A stretch of DNA of 64,000 nt, taken from the NCBI RefSeq assembly GCF_014201615.1, contig NZ_JACHEU010000001.1:186001-250000 (forward strand), written 5' to 3'. The notes beneath the pieces are model-generated. The model searched no databases, was not told the origin of the DNA, and saw nothing but the letters and a program-made list of their open reading frames with translations. The translations under genes and the position numbers were made by a program. Positions 11,952 to 22,447 of the stretch are shown one piece after another. This DNA is from Aquamicrobium lusatiense (GTDB taxonomy: Bacteria; Pseudomonadota; Alphaproteobacteria; Rhizobiales; Rhizobiaceae). Numbering within the stretch: the stretch's first letter is position 1; every line of letters begins with the position of its first letter.

Positions 11952-13334
11952 TCAGCGCCCTTTCCGGTCCGCCGGATAGGGCGTGCCGGCCAGCAGAGCC
12001 ATGCCTGTGACGATGAACAGGATGATCATCGCCATGCCGAGCCGTGGCGAGCCGCTGAGCGCCGTCACGGTCGCCACCATGAAGGGTGCGGCAAAGCTCG
12101 TTACGCGCCCGGCCAGCGCATAGATGCCGAAATAGCGGCCGGCTTCCTCGGCCGAGACGCTGCGCGCCATATAGGAGCGTGACGAGGCCTGCGCCGGCCC
12201 GAAGGCGATACCGATCAGCAATCCGTATAGGATGTAGGCCTTTTCCGCGGCCGTGCCGAACAGCCCGCCCGAATCGGCAGCGGAAAGCTGCAGGACGCCA
12301 AACAGCGTGTACCCCGGACCCGTCGAGACGATACCGACCGTCGCCACGCTGAGCAGAACCAGCGAGACCATCACCACCACCTTGGAGCCGAAGGCGCTGT
12401 CCATCCTTGCCGCGACAAGGCAGCCGAAGATCGCCACCACGTTGAGAATGATGCCGAATATGCCGATCTCAGTGATCGACCAGCCGAACATCGCCGCGGC
12501 AAATCCGCCGCCGAGCACGATCAGCGCGTTGACGCCGTCCTGATAGATCATGCGGGCGATGAGAAACCGGAAGATGCCGGGACGCCGGCGCACCTCGCCC
12601 AGCGTCGATTTCAGCTCCGCCAGCCCCTGACGCACGGCCGGGCGGATCGGGATACCCTTCACCGCATCCGGCGTGAACAGGAACATCGGCAGGATGAACA
12701 CCAGATACCAGAGCGCTGACAGCGGCCCGGTGGCGCGGGCATCTTCGCCCAGCGCCGGATCGAGCCCGAACAGGGGCTTCAGGCCGACGATGGTGAGCCC
12801 CGTCTCCGGCAAGGCCGCAAGGCAGGCAACCACGAAGATCAGCACCACCATGCCACCCAGATAGCCAAGCCCCCATGCGATATTGGAGATCTTTCCGATC
12901 TCTTCTTTCGGCACCAGCCGCGGCATCATGGAATCGTTGAAGACGGTGGAGAATTCGGCCGCGACCGAGGCCAGCGAGAACACCGCCACCACCCAGAACA
13001 GGCCGGAGCCGGGAGCCGCCAGCCACAGCAGGAGCAGGCAGCCGATCTTGATCGTGGCGAAGCAGGCGATCCACGGCTTGCGCGGTCCGGTCTGGTCGGA
13101 AATCGCGCCGAGCACCGGCGACAGCACGGCGATGGCAAACCCTGCCGCCGCCACGCCATATCCCCATGCCGCCTGGCCGGCGACCGGATCGCTCGCCATG
13201 CGCGACACGAAATAGGGACCGAAAATGAAGGTGGTGACGACCGTGAAAAAGGGCTGCGCCGCCCAGTCGAACAGCATCCAGCCCCAGATACCGGCACGCG
13301 ATGCCTTGCGCGCCTCGATGCAGGTTTCACTCAT
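11952..13334 (-). CDS. MFS transporter of the Atg22/UMF1 type
   Basis: About 460 residues with twelve predicted hydrophobic segments. The N-terminus ([20 protein letters not shown], then [10 protein letters not shown]) is characteristic of the Atg22-like/UMF1 branch of the major facilitator superfamily, as is the [11 protein letters not shown] loop after helix 3. The eukaryotic relative exports amino acids from the vacuole; substrates of the bacterial proteins are not established. I choose ATG 13334 (MSETCIEAR) with GGAG upstream; an in-frame extension to 13424 is not supported. Confidence 0.85.
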   Translation of the reverse strand: MSETCIEARKASRAGIWGWMLFDWAAQPFFTVVTTFIFGPYFVSRMASDPVAGQAAWGYGVAAAGFAIAVLSPVLGAISDQTGPRKPWIACFATIKIGCLLLLWLAAPGSGLFWVVAVFSLASVAAEFSTVFNDSMMPRLVPKEEIGKISNIAWGLGYLGGMVVLIFVVACLAALPETGLTIVGLKPLFGLDPALGEDARATGPLSALWYLVFILPMFLFTPDAVKGIPIRPAVRQGLAELKSTLGEVRRRPGIFRFLIARMIYQDGVNALIVLGGGFAAAMFGWSITEIGIFGIILNVVAIFGCLVAARMDSAFGSKVVVMVSLVLLSVATVGIVSTGPGYTLFGVLQLSAADSGGLFGTAAEKAYILYGLLIGIAFGPAQASSRSYMARSVSAEEAGRYFGIYALAGRVTSFAAPFMVATVTALSGSPRLGMAMIILFIVTGMALLAGTPYPADRKGR

Positions 13335-13446
13335 GCCATCTCCATCCGCCTGCCACGTCCAGCGCCCAATCCGCATGCCGGGATATAGAGCATTTATGGC
13401 GAAGTGGCATCGTCCGGACTGCACGAATGCAGAATACGTTCAGAAG

Positions 13447-13482
13447 GCGAAAGAAAACCGGGACCCGAAGCCCCGGTTTTCT
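13447..13482 (-). terminator. Rho-independent terminator of terC
   Basis: 11-bp stem 13452-13462 with 13472-13482 and a 9-nt loop. On the minus strand it reads AGAAAACCGGG, loop, CCCGGTTTTCT, then TTCGCC. It lies 9 bp past the terC stop codon, so terC is probably transcribed alone. Confidence 0.75.
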
Positions 13483-13491
13483 GTCAGCGGG

Positions 13492-14148
13492 TTATGCACC
13501 CTGAAGATAGGGCCAAACCTCCATCGCCCCGCGATAGATCATCTCGCCCGCCACATAAAGGATGATGACGAGACCGACATAGGCGATCCAGCGATGCTTC
13601 TGGAGGATGCGCGCGATGAAGCTGGCGGCGAGGCCCATCAGGGCGATCGAGAGCGCCAGGCCGAAGATCAGCACGCCGGGATGGTCGCGTGCGGCGCCTG
13701 CGACCGCCAGCACATTGTCCAGCGACATGGACACGTCGGCAATGACGATCTGCCAAGCCGCCTGCGCGAAGGTCTTGCGCGGAGCCTTGCCGGCAACCGC
13801 GCCATCCTTGTCGATGTCGCTCTCCGTCAGGGCTTCCATGCCCTGAGCTTCCTCGGCAGCGCTGTGGCGCAGTTCCCGCCACATCTTCCAGCACACCCAA
13901 AGAAGCAGCACACCACCGGCCAGCAGCAGACCGACGATCTGGAGAAGCTGGGTCGTGGCGGCCGCGAAGCCGATGCGCAGCACCGTCGCGGCGATGATGC
14001 CAATGAGGATGGCCTTGGCGCGCTGCTCCTTGGGAAGGCCGGCGGCCGCCAGTCCGATAACGATGGCGTTGTCGCCGGCCAGAACCAGGTCGATCATGAT
14101 GACCTGCAACAGGGCCGTTAACGCATCGCCCGTGAAAAATTCTGTCAT
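13492..14148 (-). CDS. TerC-family integral membrane protein (YjbE-type)
   Basis: 218 residues, about seven membrane helices. Two membrane acidic motifs define the family: LAGDNAIVIGLA (D26) and MSLDNVLAVAGAA. The middle loop (about residues 92-125) is acidic and hydrophilic. TerC proteins of this type have been linked to manganese export or metal loading of secreted proteins; original members are associated with tellurite resistance. No other ter genes are present, so tellurite resistance is not implied. The start ATG 14146-14148 precedes MTEFFTGDALTALL. Confidence 0.9.
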   Translation of the reverse strand: MTEFFTGDALTALLQVIMIDLVLAGDNAIVIGLAAAGLPKEQRAKAILIGIIAATVLRIGFAAATTQLLQIVGLLLAGGVLLLWVCWKMWRELRHSAAEEAQGMEALTESDIDKDGAVAGKAPRKTFAQAAWQIVIADVSMSLDNVLAVAGAARDHPGVLIFGLALSIALMGLAASFIARILQKHRWIAYVGLVIILYVAGEMIYRGAMEVWPYLQGA

Positions 14149-14429
14149 TCTGCACCCTTGCGTTCAGCTTGGGCGATCTGGCGCGCATATGAACCTTGCC
14201 GGACACACAGTCCGTCACAAGAACTCAGATGCGGTTTGAAATGGGAAACATGAAAGCCAGGCCGCCGGTTTTGAATTCCAGTCCGACATCACAGCCAAAT
14301 TGACTGCCAGAGGGGCCCGGCCTGGTGCGCAATGCCTACGTCACCGGCCTTCAAAACGCAAGAGGTCTTCTGGAGGCCCGCCGGCTCGCCGCCGGCGGGA
14401 ATGATTCATCAGATCACAGCGCCGAGCCC
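14149..14429. promoter_or_regulatory. Intergenic region between NAD-GDH 3' end and terC 5' end
   Basis: 281 bp without a gene. It must contain the terC promoter. A GC hairpin CCCGCCGGC (14377-14385) with GCCGGCGGG (14391-14399) lies about 30 bp past the GDH stop, but without a U-tract. I looked for the yybP-ykoY manganese riboswitch that precedes many terC genes and could not recognise it. Confidence 0.4.
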
Positions 14430-17400
14430 TCAGGCCCCGCGCGGCCCCGACAGATCGCTCATCAGCCCCGCCGCGACGGACAGGCGCGACACCGAGATGT
14501 CGCCCGCCTCGGTCAGGGCCTGAAGACGCTCCCGGATCGCGCCGACGCGCGCGCCACCAGCTTCCAGCCACGCGGCCACCGGATCTTCCGCCCCGCCATG
14601 GCCGGCCAGCGCCGCCACCGCGATGCCGCTCCGTGCGGCGTCGATCGTGTCGGTCGCGCGCGACAGGGCGAGCTGGTCGTAATAGTCGGAGGGCGAGATC
14701 GCATAGGCGGCCTCTTCGATGCGGGCGATACGAAACGCTTCGCTGACCGCGAAGAACGCCCGCGCCGCCGCGATCATATCCGCACCGGCCAGGCGCGCGG
14801 TGAGCGCGATGTCGGGCACCAGATCGGCGAACTCGGCCAGCGCCAGCCGGGCTGCGAGCTGTTCGGGCACGCCGTGCGAGACGAGATCCGCGCGCGCGGC
14901 ATCCACCCGTTCGCGGGACGTTTCGGGCAGCAGCTGGAGCAGGTTCGGCTCAAGTTCCGTCCGCGCCGTCTTGAGGCTCGCAATGCGTTCGTCGAGGTCG
15001 CCGCCCCCGGCATCGTTCTTCAGGTACCAGCCGCTGTTCACATAGATCAGCCGGCTGACCGTCTGGTAGAGGCCGAGCTGAACCTCGCCGTCGATGCGGT
15101 TGTCGAGCGCATCGATCTCGTCGTAGAGCGCGGGCAGCCCGAAGCCTTCGCGGATCAACACGAAGGTCAGCATCACATCCGCAGCGCTGCGCCCCGTCGT
15201 CTCCATCAGCCGGTTGACGAAGGTGGGCCCGCCACGGTTGACCAGATCATTGGCCAGAACCCGGGTGATGATCTCGCGCCGCAGGCGATGGGTGGTGATT
15301 TCCTCGCCAAACCTTTCAGCCATGGCATGCGGGAAGTAGCTCATCAGGTCCTGCCCGAAATGCGGATTGTCCGGCACCTCGGAGGCGACGATATCGCTGA
15401 ACAGCACGATCTTGGCATAGGCGAGCAGCACACCGAGCTCTGGCCGCGTCAACGGCTCGCCCCGCGCCTCGCGCTCGGCCAGCACCGCAGCCGAAGGCAG
15501 GTTCTCGACCGCCCGGTCGAGCAGGCCACGGCTTTCCAGCGCCGCCATGAAGCGGGCCTGATGGGCCATGTCGGCAAGGCCGCGCCGCCGCGCAAGCGAG
15601 AGGGCGAGCGTCTGCTGGTAGTTGTTGGCCAGAACCAGCCCCGCCACCTCATCCGTCATCTCGGCCAGCAATTTGTTGCGCGCGGGCCGCTCAAGCGCGC
15701 CCTTGCGCATGGCGGCGGCCAGCGCGATCTTGATGTTGACCTCGACGTCCGAACAGTTGACACCGCCGGAGTTGTCGATGGCGTCGGAGTTGCTGCGGCC
15801 GCCCCTGAGGCCATATTCGATGCGGGCGCGCTGGGTCATGCCGAGGTTAGCACCCTCGCCTATGACCTTGGCGCGCACATCGCCGCCATTGATGCGGATG
15901 GCATCGTTGGCGCGGTCGCCCACATCCTGATTGGTTTCGCCGGCCGCCTTCAGATAGGTGCCGATGCCGCCGAACCACAACAGGTCCACAGGTGCTGCAA
16001 GAATGGCGCGGATCACCTCGACCGGCGTGGCGACCGTCTTGCCGATGCCGATCGCCGCAGCCGCCTCCGGCGTCAGCGTGATCGACTTCTGCGACCGCGA
16101 CACGATCATGCCGCCGGCGGAGAGCTTCGACTTGTCGTAGTCCTGCCAGCTCGAACGCGGCACGCCGAACAGGCGCTGGCGCTCGGCAAAGGACGAGGCG
16201 GCGTCCGGATCGGGATCGATGAAGATGTCGCGATGGTCGAAGGCCGCGATCAGGCGGGTCTGCTCTGACCGCAGCATGCCGTTGCCGAACACGTCGCCCG
16301 ACATGTCGCCGACGCCGATGCAGGTGAACGGCGTCGTCTGGATGTCGCGGTTCATTTCGCGGAAGTGCCGCTTTACCGCTTCCCACGCACCGCGCGCGGT
16401 GATCGCCATGCCCTTATGGTCGTAGCCGGCCGAACCGCCGCTGGCGAAGGCATCGTCCAGCCAGAAATCATGCGCCTCGGAAATCGCGTTGGCCGTATCG
16501 GAGAAGGTCGCGGTGCCCTTGTCTGCGGCGACGACGAAATATGGATCGTCGCCATCATGGCGCACCACGCCCTGCGGCGGGATCACCGCATCGGTGCCGA
16601 TATTGTCGGTGATCGACAGCATGCTGGAGATGAAGTTGATGTAGGCAGCCCGGCCGGCCTCGAACACCTCGTCGCGGCTGCCGCCCACCGGCAGGCGCTT
16701 GGGATAAAAACCGCCCTTGGCGCCGACCGGCACGATGACCGCGTTCTTGACCTGCTGGGCCTTGACCAGACCCAGGACCTCGGTGCGGTAGTCCTGCGCG
16801 CGATCCGACAGGCGCAGGCCTCCGCGCGCCACCGGGCCGAAGCGCAGATGCACGCCCTCGACCTGCGAGCCATAGACGAAGATCTCGCGCCACGGCCGCG
16901 GCTCGGGCAGCCCTTCTATGGCGCGCGGATCGAGCTTGAAGGCCAGCGAGTGACCCCGCTCCAGCTTGCCCTCGACGAAATGGTTGGTGCGCAGCGTCGC
17001 CTCGATCAGGTTGAGGTAGCGGCGGATGATGGTGTCGTCATCGATGTTGGGAACGTCTTCCAGCGCGTCCCTGATCTTGGCCTTGAGATGGCGCGCCGCC
17101 ACCTCGTCGCCCTGCGGTGCGGCCGGATCGAAACGGGCGACGAACAGCATGTAGAGCCCGCGCGCGATCTCGGGATAACGGTTCAGCGCCGCCGCGATGA
17201 AGTCCTGGCTCTGCGGAATGCCCGCCTGCTGCAGGTAGCGGCCATAGGCGCGCAGCACCAGTATTTCGCTGGCGGCGAGACCAGCCGTCTGGGCCAGCGC
17301 ATTGTAGCCGTCATTGTCCATTTCGCCGCGCCACACGGCGAGGAATGCCTCGTCGAACAGCGCGCCGCCGTCGGACAGGTCGACCGGCCGGCCATAGGCG

Positions 17401-19241
17401 TTCTCCAGCTCCATGTCGTGGACGAACACCTTGTCCGCGCCTTCGGTCCCGCTCCCTCCGTCAACCTCGAATGTGCGCTCGCTGATGACGCGGAACCCCA
17501 GATTTTCGAGGATCGGCACGCGCTGAGACAGGGCCACCGGGCTGCCATGGTGATAGATCTTCAGCGAAGCCTGTTCCTGCGTCTGGAAGACATCGCGATA
17601 ATAGTCGATCACGATCGGGTTCTCCCCGCTCACCTGCGCAATGCGGGCGGCGTCGACGAGCGCGACGTCCGGCGAGAAACTGTTGCGGTAGCTCTGCGGA
17701 AGACGCTGGGCGATCTCCGTCACCTGCCGGTCGACGCCTTCGGGGCCGGCCGCCTCGCGCAGCGCATCTTCCCATGTGCGCACGATATCGCGGATTTCGG
17801 CCTCGATCGTTGCCGTATCCACTTCCGGCGTCTTGCAGCCGGAGCGGCCGATGATGAAATGGATGCGCGCCAGTCCCCCTTCCGGGAAAGCCGGATAGAA
17901 GGCGGAGACGCGGCCTTCGAACACGGTTTTCAGATAGACGCCGATCTTTTCGCGCACCTCCGAATCGTAATGATCGCGGGGAACGAAGACAATGACGGAG
18001 ACGAAGCGGTCGAACTGGTCCGCCCGGATCAGCGCACGCACACGCGGCCGGTCAACCAGACCGAGTATCGCTTCGCAATGCCTGCCCAGCAAAGGCACCG
18101 GAATCTGGAACAGCTCGTCACGCGGATAGCTCTCCAGCACATTGATGAGGGCCTTGCCTGCATGGTCGAGCTGGTTGAGGCCGGACTGTTCGATCACCGT
18201 CTTCGCCTTGGAGCGAAGATAGGGAATGTTCATCACCGAGCGCGTGTAGGCGGTGGACGTGAACAGGCCGACGATGCGCAGTTCACCCGCAAGCTCGCCA
18301 TCGGCCGTGTAGGTCTTGACCCCGACATAGTCGAGGTAAATGCGCCGGTGCACCGACGACTTGGCGTTTGCCTTGGTCACGATCAGTGGCTCGGGCCCGT
18401 GCAGGAAGGCGCGGATTTCCGGCGTGGTGGTCACCGATTCCGTGCCACGGCGCAGCACCAGAACGTCCGGATCCCCCAGAATGCCGAGACCCGCCTTGTC
18501 GGCCAGTTCCAGCGTGCCGCTTTCCTCGCCGCCGCTGTATCTGTATTCGCGCATGCCGAGGAAGGTGAAATTGTCGTCGCGCAGCCATTCGAGGAAGGCG
18601 ATCGCCTCCCTGACGGCCTCCTGCTCCAGCGGAACCGGTGCATGGCGGAAATCGCTGATCGCCACATCCAGTCTGGCCAGCATCGGTTTCCAGTCGTGGA
18701 CGGCGGCGCGCACCTGCTCAAGCGTGCGGCTGAGCTTCTGCTCCAGCAGGGAAGCTTCATCCGCGTTCATGCGGGCGACATGAACCTGAATGACGCTCAG
18801 CCGGTCGGCACCGGCGTCTTCGCGGGACGCACATGTGTCACCCAGAATTTCCACCCCGCCCGCAGCGTCATGGCGCACGTTCAGCACCGGATGCGCGACG
18901 AAGAACGCCTCCCCGACCGCCTCGTTGATCTCGCCGATGACGGAATCGAACAGGAACGGCATGTTGTCGTTGACGACGGTGATGACCGTTACGGGGCGGC
19001 CCTGCCGCGAGACGTCCGCACCGGCATCGATCAGGATGGTGCTCCCGCCCTTGCTGTGGCTTGCGACGGCTTGTTCGGCCAGCGCTGCGGCGCGTTCCAG
19101 ATCCGCTTCATCATAGGCCGCGACGTCCTCATCGGGTGCCCGCGCCAGCAAATATTCCAGAAGTCTGCCGCCGGTTCCGGAGCCAGCCCCGGCGCTCCTC
19201 TTCGTTGCGGTTCTGTCGTATCCGGCTTTCTCAATAGCCAT
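14430..19241 (-). CDS. NAD-dependent glutamate dehydrogenase, large (L-GDH180) class
   Basis: Oxidatively deaminates glutamate to 2-oxoglutarate with NAD; the class is mainly catabolic. 1603 residues, typical for the 180-kDa-type enzymes of proteobacteria. An N-terminal ACT-rich regulatory half (about residues 1-700) includes VVNDNMPFLFDSVIGEIN. The catalytic domain shows GVHLRFGPVARGGLRLSDR, KNAVIVPVGAKGGFYPKR, GDMSGDVFGNGML and VDLLWFGGIGTYLKA, followed by a helical C-terminal domain. The start ATG 19241 follows AAGGAC. No frameshift across 4.8 kb. A second, unrelated glutamate dehydrogenase is encoded at 59994-61259. Confidence 0.96.
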   Translation of the reverse strand: MAIEKAGYDRTATKRSAGAGSGTGGRLLEYLLARAPDEDVAAYDEADLERAAALAEQAVASHSKGGSTILIDAGADVSRQGRPVTVITVVNDNMPFLFDSVIGEINEAVGEAFFVAHPVLNVRHDAAGGVEILGDTCASREDAGADRLSVIQVHVARMNADEASLLEQKLSRTLEQVRAAVHDWKPMLARLDVAISDFRHAPVPLEQEAVREAIAFLEWLRDDNFTFLGMREYRYSGGEESGTLELADKAGLGILGDPDVLVLRRGTESVTTTPEIRAFLHGPEPLIVTKANAKSSVHRRIYLDYVGVKTYTADGELAGELRIVGLFTSTAYTRSVMNIPYLRSKAKTVIEQSGLNQLDHAGKALINVLESYPRDELFQIPVPLLGRHCEAILGLVDRPRVRALIRADQFDRFVSVIVFVPRDHYDSEVREKIGVYLKTVFEGRVSAFYPAFPEGGLARIHFIIGRSGCKTPEVDTATIEAEIRDIVRTWEDALREAAGPEGVDRQVTEIAQRLPQSYRNSFSPDVALVDAARIAQVSGENPIVIDYYRDVFQTQEQASLKIYHHGSPVALSQRVPILENLGFRVISERTFEVDGGSGTEGADKVFVHDMELENAYGRPVDLSDGGALFDEAFLAVWRGEMDNDGYNALAQTAGLAASEILVLRAYGRYLQQAGIPQSQDFIAAALNRYPEIARGLYMLFVARFDPAAPQGDEVAARHLKAKIRDALEDVPNIDDDTIIRRYLNLIEATLRTNHFVEGKLERGHSLAFKLDPRAIEGLPEPRPWREIFVYGSQVEGVHLRFGPVARGGLRLSDRAQDYRTEVLGLVKAQQVKNAVIVPVGAKGGFYPKRLPVGGSRDEVFEAGRAAYINFISSMLSITDNIGTDAVIPPQGVVRHDGDDPYFVVAADKGTATFSDTANAISEAHDFWLDDAFASGGSAGYDHKGMAITARGAWEAVKRHFREMNRDIQTTPFTCIGVGDMSGDVFGNGMLRSEQTRLIAAFDHRDIFIDPDPDAASSFAERQRLFGVPRSSWQDYDKSKLSAGGMIVSRSQKSITLTPEAAAAIGIGKTVATPVEVIRAILAAPVDLLWFGGIGTYLKAAGETNQDVGDRANDAIRINGGDVRAKVIGEGANLGMTQRARIEYGLRGGRSNSDAIDNSGGVNCSDVEVNIKIALAAAMRKGALERPARNKLLAEMTDEVAGLVLANNYQQTLALSLARRRGLADMAHQARFMAALESRGLLDRAVENLPSAAVLAEREARGEPLTRPELGVLLAYAKIVLFSDIVASEVPDNPHFGQDLMSYFPHAMAERFGEEITTHRLRREIITRVLANDLVNRGGPTFVNRLMETTGRSAADVMLTFVLIREGFGLPALYDEIDALDNRIDGEVQLGLYQTVSRLIYVNSGWYLKNDAGGGDLDERIASLKTARTELEPNLLQLLPETSRERVDAARADLVSHGVPEQLAARLALAEFADLVPDIALTARLAGADMIAAARAFFAVSEAFRIARIEEAAYAISPSDYYDQLALSRATDTIDAARSGIAVAALAGHGGAEDPVAAWLEAGGARVGAIRERLQALTEAGDISVSRLSVAAGLMSDLSGPRGA

Positions 19242-19359
19242 GATATGCTTTGTCCTTCTGACGAAATGACAGCCATATGATCACAGATGGGTGGCTGCTT
19301 TTTGAATGACAGGCCTCAGCCCGCAGGAAGTCGTCGCGGCGTGTGCATGCGCTGAACCA

Positions 19360-19974
19360 TCACGAGCGCCCGGCAATCGCGGCGGCGGCACCCGCCATGG
19401 TCGCAGCACTGATGCGGTTGGCGATCTGCATGGCACGCCGGCTCTTCAGCAGGCGGCGCGCCTGAACGGCGGCAAGCGCCCATGAGAGATCGATGATGAC
19501 CAGAACCACGACCATGGTCAGCGTCAGTTCAAGCCAGCCCAGCACGGTGACCGATTGCAGATCGATGATGGTCGGCAGCAGCGCCAGATAGAACATCATC
19601 ACCTTGGGGTTGCCGAGCGACACCGCCAGACCCGCGAAGAACATTTTCAGGGAGGAACCTGCCTGCGGCAGGGGCGCGCCGTGCGCCTCGACAGGGGCCG
19701 TCCACATCTTCCACGCGAGAAAAAGCAGATATCCCACGCCAGCCCATTTCAGGATGAGAAAGGCAAGATGGAAAGTCTGGGCAACCACCGCAAGCCCGAA
19801 AACCGCTAGCGAGAGCCAGATCGCCTCCCCGATCCAGAGCGCCAGCAGAAACGGGAACACCCCGCGAAAGCCCGTGGAAATGACCCGCGCGACCAGCGCC
19901 GCCACGGACGGCCCCGGAGAGCCGGCGGCAACGAACAATGCTGCGGCGAAGATGAGCAGAGAGGTCAGATCCAT
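19360..19974 (-). CDS. LysE/RhtB-family amino acid exporter
   Basis: 204 residues with about six membrane helices. The N-terminal signature FVAAGSPGPSVAALVARVIS is the SPGP motif of LysE/RhtB exporters, and SLGNPKVMMFYLALLP matches the conserved GNPK region before helix 4. The substrate (threonine, homoserine lactone, lysine or others) cannot be determined. The start ATG 19974 has GGAG upstream. It lies downstream of typA in the same direction but is separated by a strong terminator, and upstream of the NAD-GDH. Confidence 0.88.
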   Translation of the reverse strand: MDLTSLLIFAAALFVAAGSPGPSVAALVARVISTGFRGVFPFLLALWIGEAIWLSLAVFGLAVVAQTFHLAFLILKWAGVGYLLFLAWKMWTAPVEAHGAPLPQAGSSLKMFFAGLAVSLGNPKVMMFYLALLPTIIDLQSVTVLGWLELTLTMVVVLVIIDLSWALAAVQARRLLKSRRAMQIANRISAATMAGAAAAIAGRS

Positions 19975-20056
19975 TCCGCAAGCTCCAGGCTGATGCGGCG
20001 ATCATAATCTTTTGAGGCGACCTGACCAGACGTCATCTGGTTCTTAAATCGATATG

Positions 20057-20088
20057 AAAAACCCGGCGCCGATGACGCCGGGTTTTTT
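20057..20088 (-). terminator. Rho-independent terminator of typA
   Basis: 12-bp stem 20057-20068 with 20076-20087 and a 7-nt loop. A and T runs at both edges make it symmetrical; on the minus strand it ends in five U directly after typA. Confidence 0.9.
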
Positions 20089-20113
20089 CTGTTGATGATG
20101 AGGCTGGCTGCGG

Positions 20114-21940
20114 TCAGGCCGCGCCGGCCACCTTCTGCTTCTCGAAGCGCTTGCGCTCATTGGGATCGAGATAGAGCTTGCGCAGGCGGATCGACTTCGG
20201 CGTCACTTCCACCAGCTCGTCCTCCTGGATCCACGACAGTGCGCGCTCCAGCGTCATGCGGATTGGCGGGGTCAGCTTCACGGCCTCATCCTTGCCGGCG
20301 GCGCGGATGTTGGTGAGCTTCTTGCCCTTCAGCACGTTCACTTCCAGATCGTTGTCACGCGAATGGATGCCGATGATCATGCCCTGATAGACCTTGACGC
20401 CGGGATCGATCACCATCGGGCCGCGATCTTCCAGATTCCACAGCGCATAGGCGACAGCCTCGCCCTGTTCGTTGGAGATCAGAACGCCGTTGGTGCGTCC
20501 GCCCAGCTCGCCCTTGTAAGGCTGGTAGGAATTGAACAGGCGGTTCATCACCGCCGTGCCGCGCGTGTCGGTCAAAAGCTCCGACTGGTAGCCGATGAGA
20601 CCGCGGGTCGGGGCGAGGAAGACGAGACGCTGGCGATCACCGCCGGACGGGCGCAGCTCGATCATCTCGGCCTTGCGCTCGCTCATCTTCTGCACGACGA
20701 TGCCGGCGTGCTCCTCGTCGACGTCGATGACGACTTCCTCGATCGGCTCCAGAATCTGGCCGTTCTCGTCCTTCTGCATGACGACGCGCGGACGCGACAC
20801 GGCAAGCTCGAAGCCCTCGCGGCGCATGGTCTCGATCAGAACCGAAAGCTGCAGCTCGCCGCGGCCCGACACATAGAAGGAATCCTTATCGGCAGATTCC
20901 TCGATGCTGAGCGCCACGCTGCCCTCGGCTTCCTTGAGCAGACGATCGCGGATAACGCGGCTCGTCACCTTGTCGCCCTCGGTGCCCGCCAGCGGCGAAT
21001 CGTTGACGATGAAGCTCATGGTCACGGTCGGCGGATCGATCGGCTGGGCCGGCAGCGCCTCGTTCAGCGAAGGATCGCAGAACGTGTCGGCGACAGTGCC
21101 CTTGGAAAGACCGGCGATGGCGACGATGTCACCTGCCTGCGCCTCTTCGATCGGCTGGCGCTCGATGCCACGGAAGGCGAGAATCTTTGACACGCGGCCG
21201 GTTTCCAGAACCGTGCCGTCATGGTGCAGAACCTTGACCGGCTGGTTCGGCTTCAGCGTGCCGCTTTCGATGCGGCCGGTGACGATGCGGCCAAGGAAAG
21301 GGTTGGCTTCCAGAATGGTGCCGATCATGCGGAAGGGGCCATCGCCGACCTTCGGGGCCGGAACGTGGTCGAGCACCAGATCGAACAGCGGTGCAAGGCC
21401 CTGATCCTTGGGACCCTCGGGGCTGGCGGCCATCCAGCCGTCGCGGCCCGAACCGTACAGGATCGGGAAGTCGAGCTGCTCGTCGGTGGCGTCGAGCGCC
21501 GCGAACAGGTCAAACACCTCGTTGATGACCTCATCGGCGCGGGCGTCGGGACGGTCGATCTTGTTGATGGCGACGATGGGGCGAAGGCCGACCTTCAGCG
21601 CCTTGCCGACCACAAACTTGGTCTGCGGCATCGGGCCTTCGGCCGAGTCGACCAGCACGATCACGCCGTCGACCATGTTGAGGATGCGCTCCACCTCGCC
21701 GCCGAAATCGGCGTGGCCGGGGGTGTCGACGATGTTGATGCGGGCGTCTTTCCACTCCACCGAAGTCGCCTTGGCGAGAATGGTGATGCCGCGCTCCTTC
21801 TCGATATCGCCGGAATCCATGACGCGTTCAGCGACGCGCTGGTTGTCGCGGACGGAGCCGGATTGCTTGAGGAGCGCATCGACCAGCGTCGTCTTGCCGT
21901 GGTCAACATGCGCGATGATCGCGATGTTACGGAGTTTCAT
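20114..21940 (-). CDS. typA: Ribosome-associated GTPase BipA/TypA
   Basis: Translational GTPase of the EF-G/LepA group acting on the ribosome, with roles in 50S assembly and stress adaptation. 608 residues (E. coli has 607). G1 [15 protein letters not shown] at residues 8-22, switch [17 protein letters not shown]4 [13 protein letters not shown]. The EF-G-like domains and BipA-specific C-terminal domain are present ([21 protein letters not shown], ending [16 protein letters not shown]). I choose ATG 21940 ([15 protein letters not shown]) with AGAGAAG upstream, not the longer in-frame start at 22003. Confidence 0.97.
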   Translation of the reverse strand: MKLRNIAIIAHVDHGKTTLVDALLKQSGSVRDNQRVAERVMDSGDIEKERGITILAKATSVEWKDARINIVDTPGHADFGGEVERILNMVDGVIVLVDSAEGPMPQTKFVVGKALKVGLRPIVAINKIDRPDARADEVINEVFDLFAALDATDEQLDFPILYGSGRDGWMAASPEGPKDQGLAPLFDLVLDHVPAPKVGDGPFRMIGTILEANPFLGRIVTGRIESGTLKPNQPVKVLHHDGTVLETGRVSKILAFRGIERQPIEEAQAGDIVAIAGLSKGTVADTFCDPSLNEALPAQPIDPPTVTMSFIVNDSPLAGTEGDKVTSRVIRDRLLKEAEGSVALSIEESADKDSFYVSGRGELQLSVLIETMRREGFELAVSRPRVVMQKDENGQILEPIEEVVIDVDEEHAGIVVQKMSERKAEMIELRPSGGDRQRLVFLAPTRGLIGYQSELLTDTRGTAVMNRLFNSYQPYKGELGGRTNGVLISNEQGEAVAYALWNLEDRGPMVIDPGVKVYQGMIIGIHSRDNDLEVNVLKGKKLTNIRAAGKDEAVKLTPPIRMTLERALSWIQEDELVEVTPKSIRLRKLYLDPNERKRFEKQKVAGAA

Positions 21941-22153
21941 TGGTATCTTCTCTGGGGTACTGACGGCGGCAGCCAAAGCGGGTCCGGCCGCCCACGCCAT
22001 CAATTTCGGTTGGCGCGCTCTTACAGGTTTTTTCGCAAATGCGAAAGGGCAGCGGCCAAAGAAAATCGCCGCTTACGATTTGTTAAGGGTCCGGATGCGA
22101 TAAAGTTTCGTTAACCAAGGGTGCAGCGAACCCTTTCCGAAAGGCGATTGGAC

Positions 22154-22438
22154 ATGGCCATGCCGACTGCAGCGCGAACCGGATTCCGCCTCACCATGCT
22201 GTGCGTGGCCGCCGTCCTCGCAGGCGGTGCAGCCCATTCCATGACCTCAGTCAAGGGCGACAGCGAGGACAGGGTCCTGTCCGTCACCGCCGCCCAGCAG
22301 CTCTTTGCCGATGCGCCCGACGGCGTCGACCACATGGTGACCGGCCCGGTCAGCTCCGCCTTCCGCGAGCGTCAGCGCGAGGCCGGCTGCGCCGATGCGG
22401 TGTGGCCGAACGTGCCGCTCGCCTGCTTCCCCGGCTGA
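22154..22438 (+). CDS. Small secreted protein of unknown function with C-terminal WPNVPLACF motif
   Basis: 94 residues. Residues 1-29 look like a Sec signal peptide (RTGFRLTMLCVAAVLAGGAAHS). The mature part is about 65 residues. It ends with two cysteines framing a tryptophan-proline motif, GCADAVWPNVPLACFPG; the Cys pair (14 apart) could form a disulfide. I recall similar short exported rhizobial proteins with a W-P-x-x-P-x-x-C end, but no function is known to me. ATG 22154 or 22160 are both possible starts; a GTG at 22121 is also in frame. It is divergent from typA and ends 9 bp from the convergent MFS gene. Confidence 0.65.
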   Translation: MAMPTAARTGFRLTMLCVAAVLAGGAAHSMTSVKGDSEDRVLSVTAAQQLFADAPDGVDHMVTGPVSSAFRERQREAGCADAVWPNVPLACFPG

Positions 22439-22447
22439 TCTGCCCAC

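Noticed and set aside
13492..14148. Tellurite resistance locus
   Set aside because: Only one TerC-family gene is present, without terZABDE; the branch is general membrane TerC.
14149..14429. yybP-ykoY manganese riboswitch before terC
   Set aside because: Expected from other bacteria, but the conserved internal-loop motifs were not found in the leader.
16365..19280. Long plus-strand open frame (971 codons) opposite the NAD-GDH gene
   Set aside because: It is antisense to an intact 1603-residue gene with clear motifs. High GC content favours such long empty frames, and its translation has no recognisable domain.
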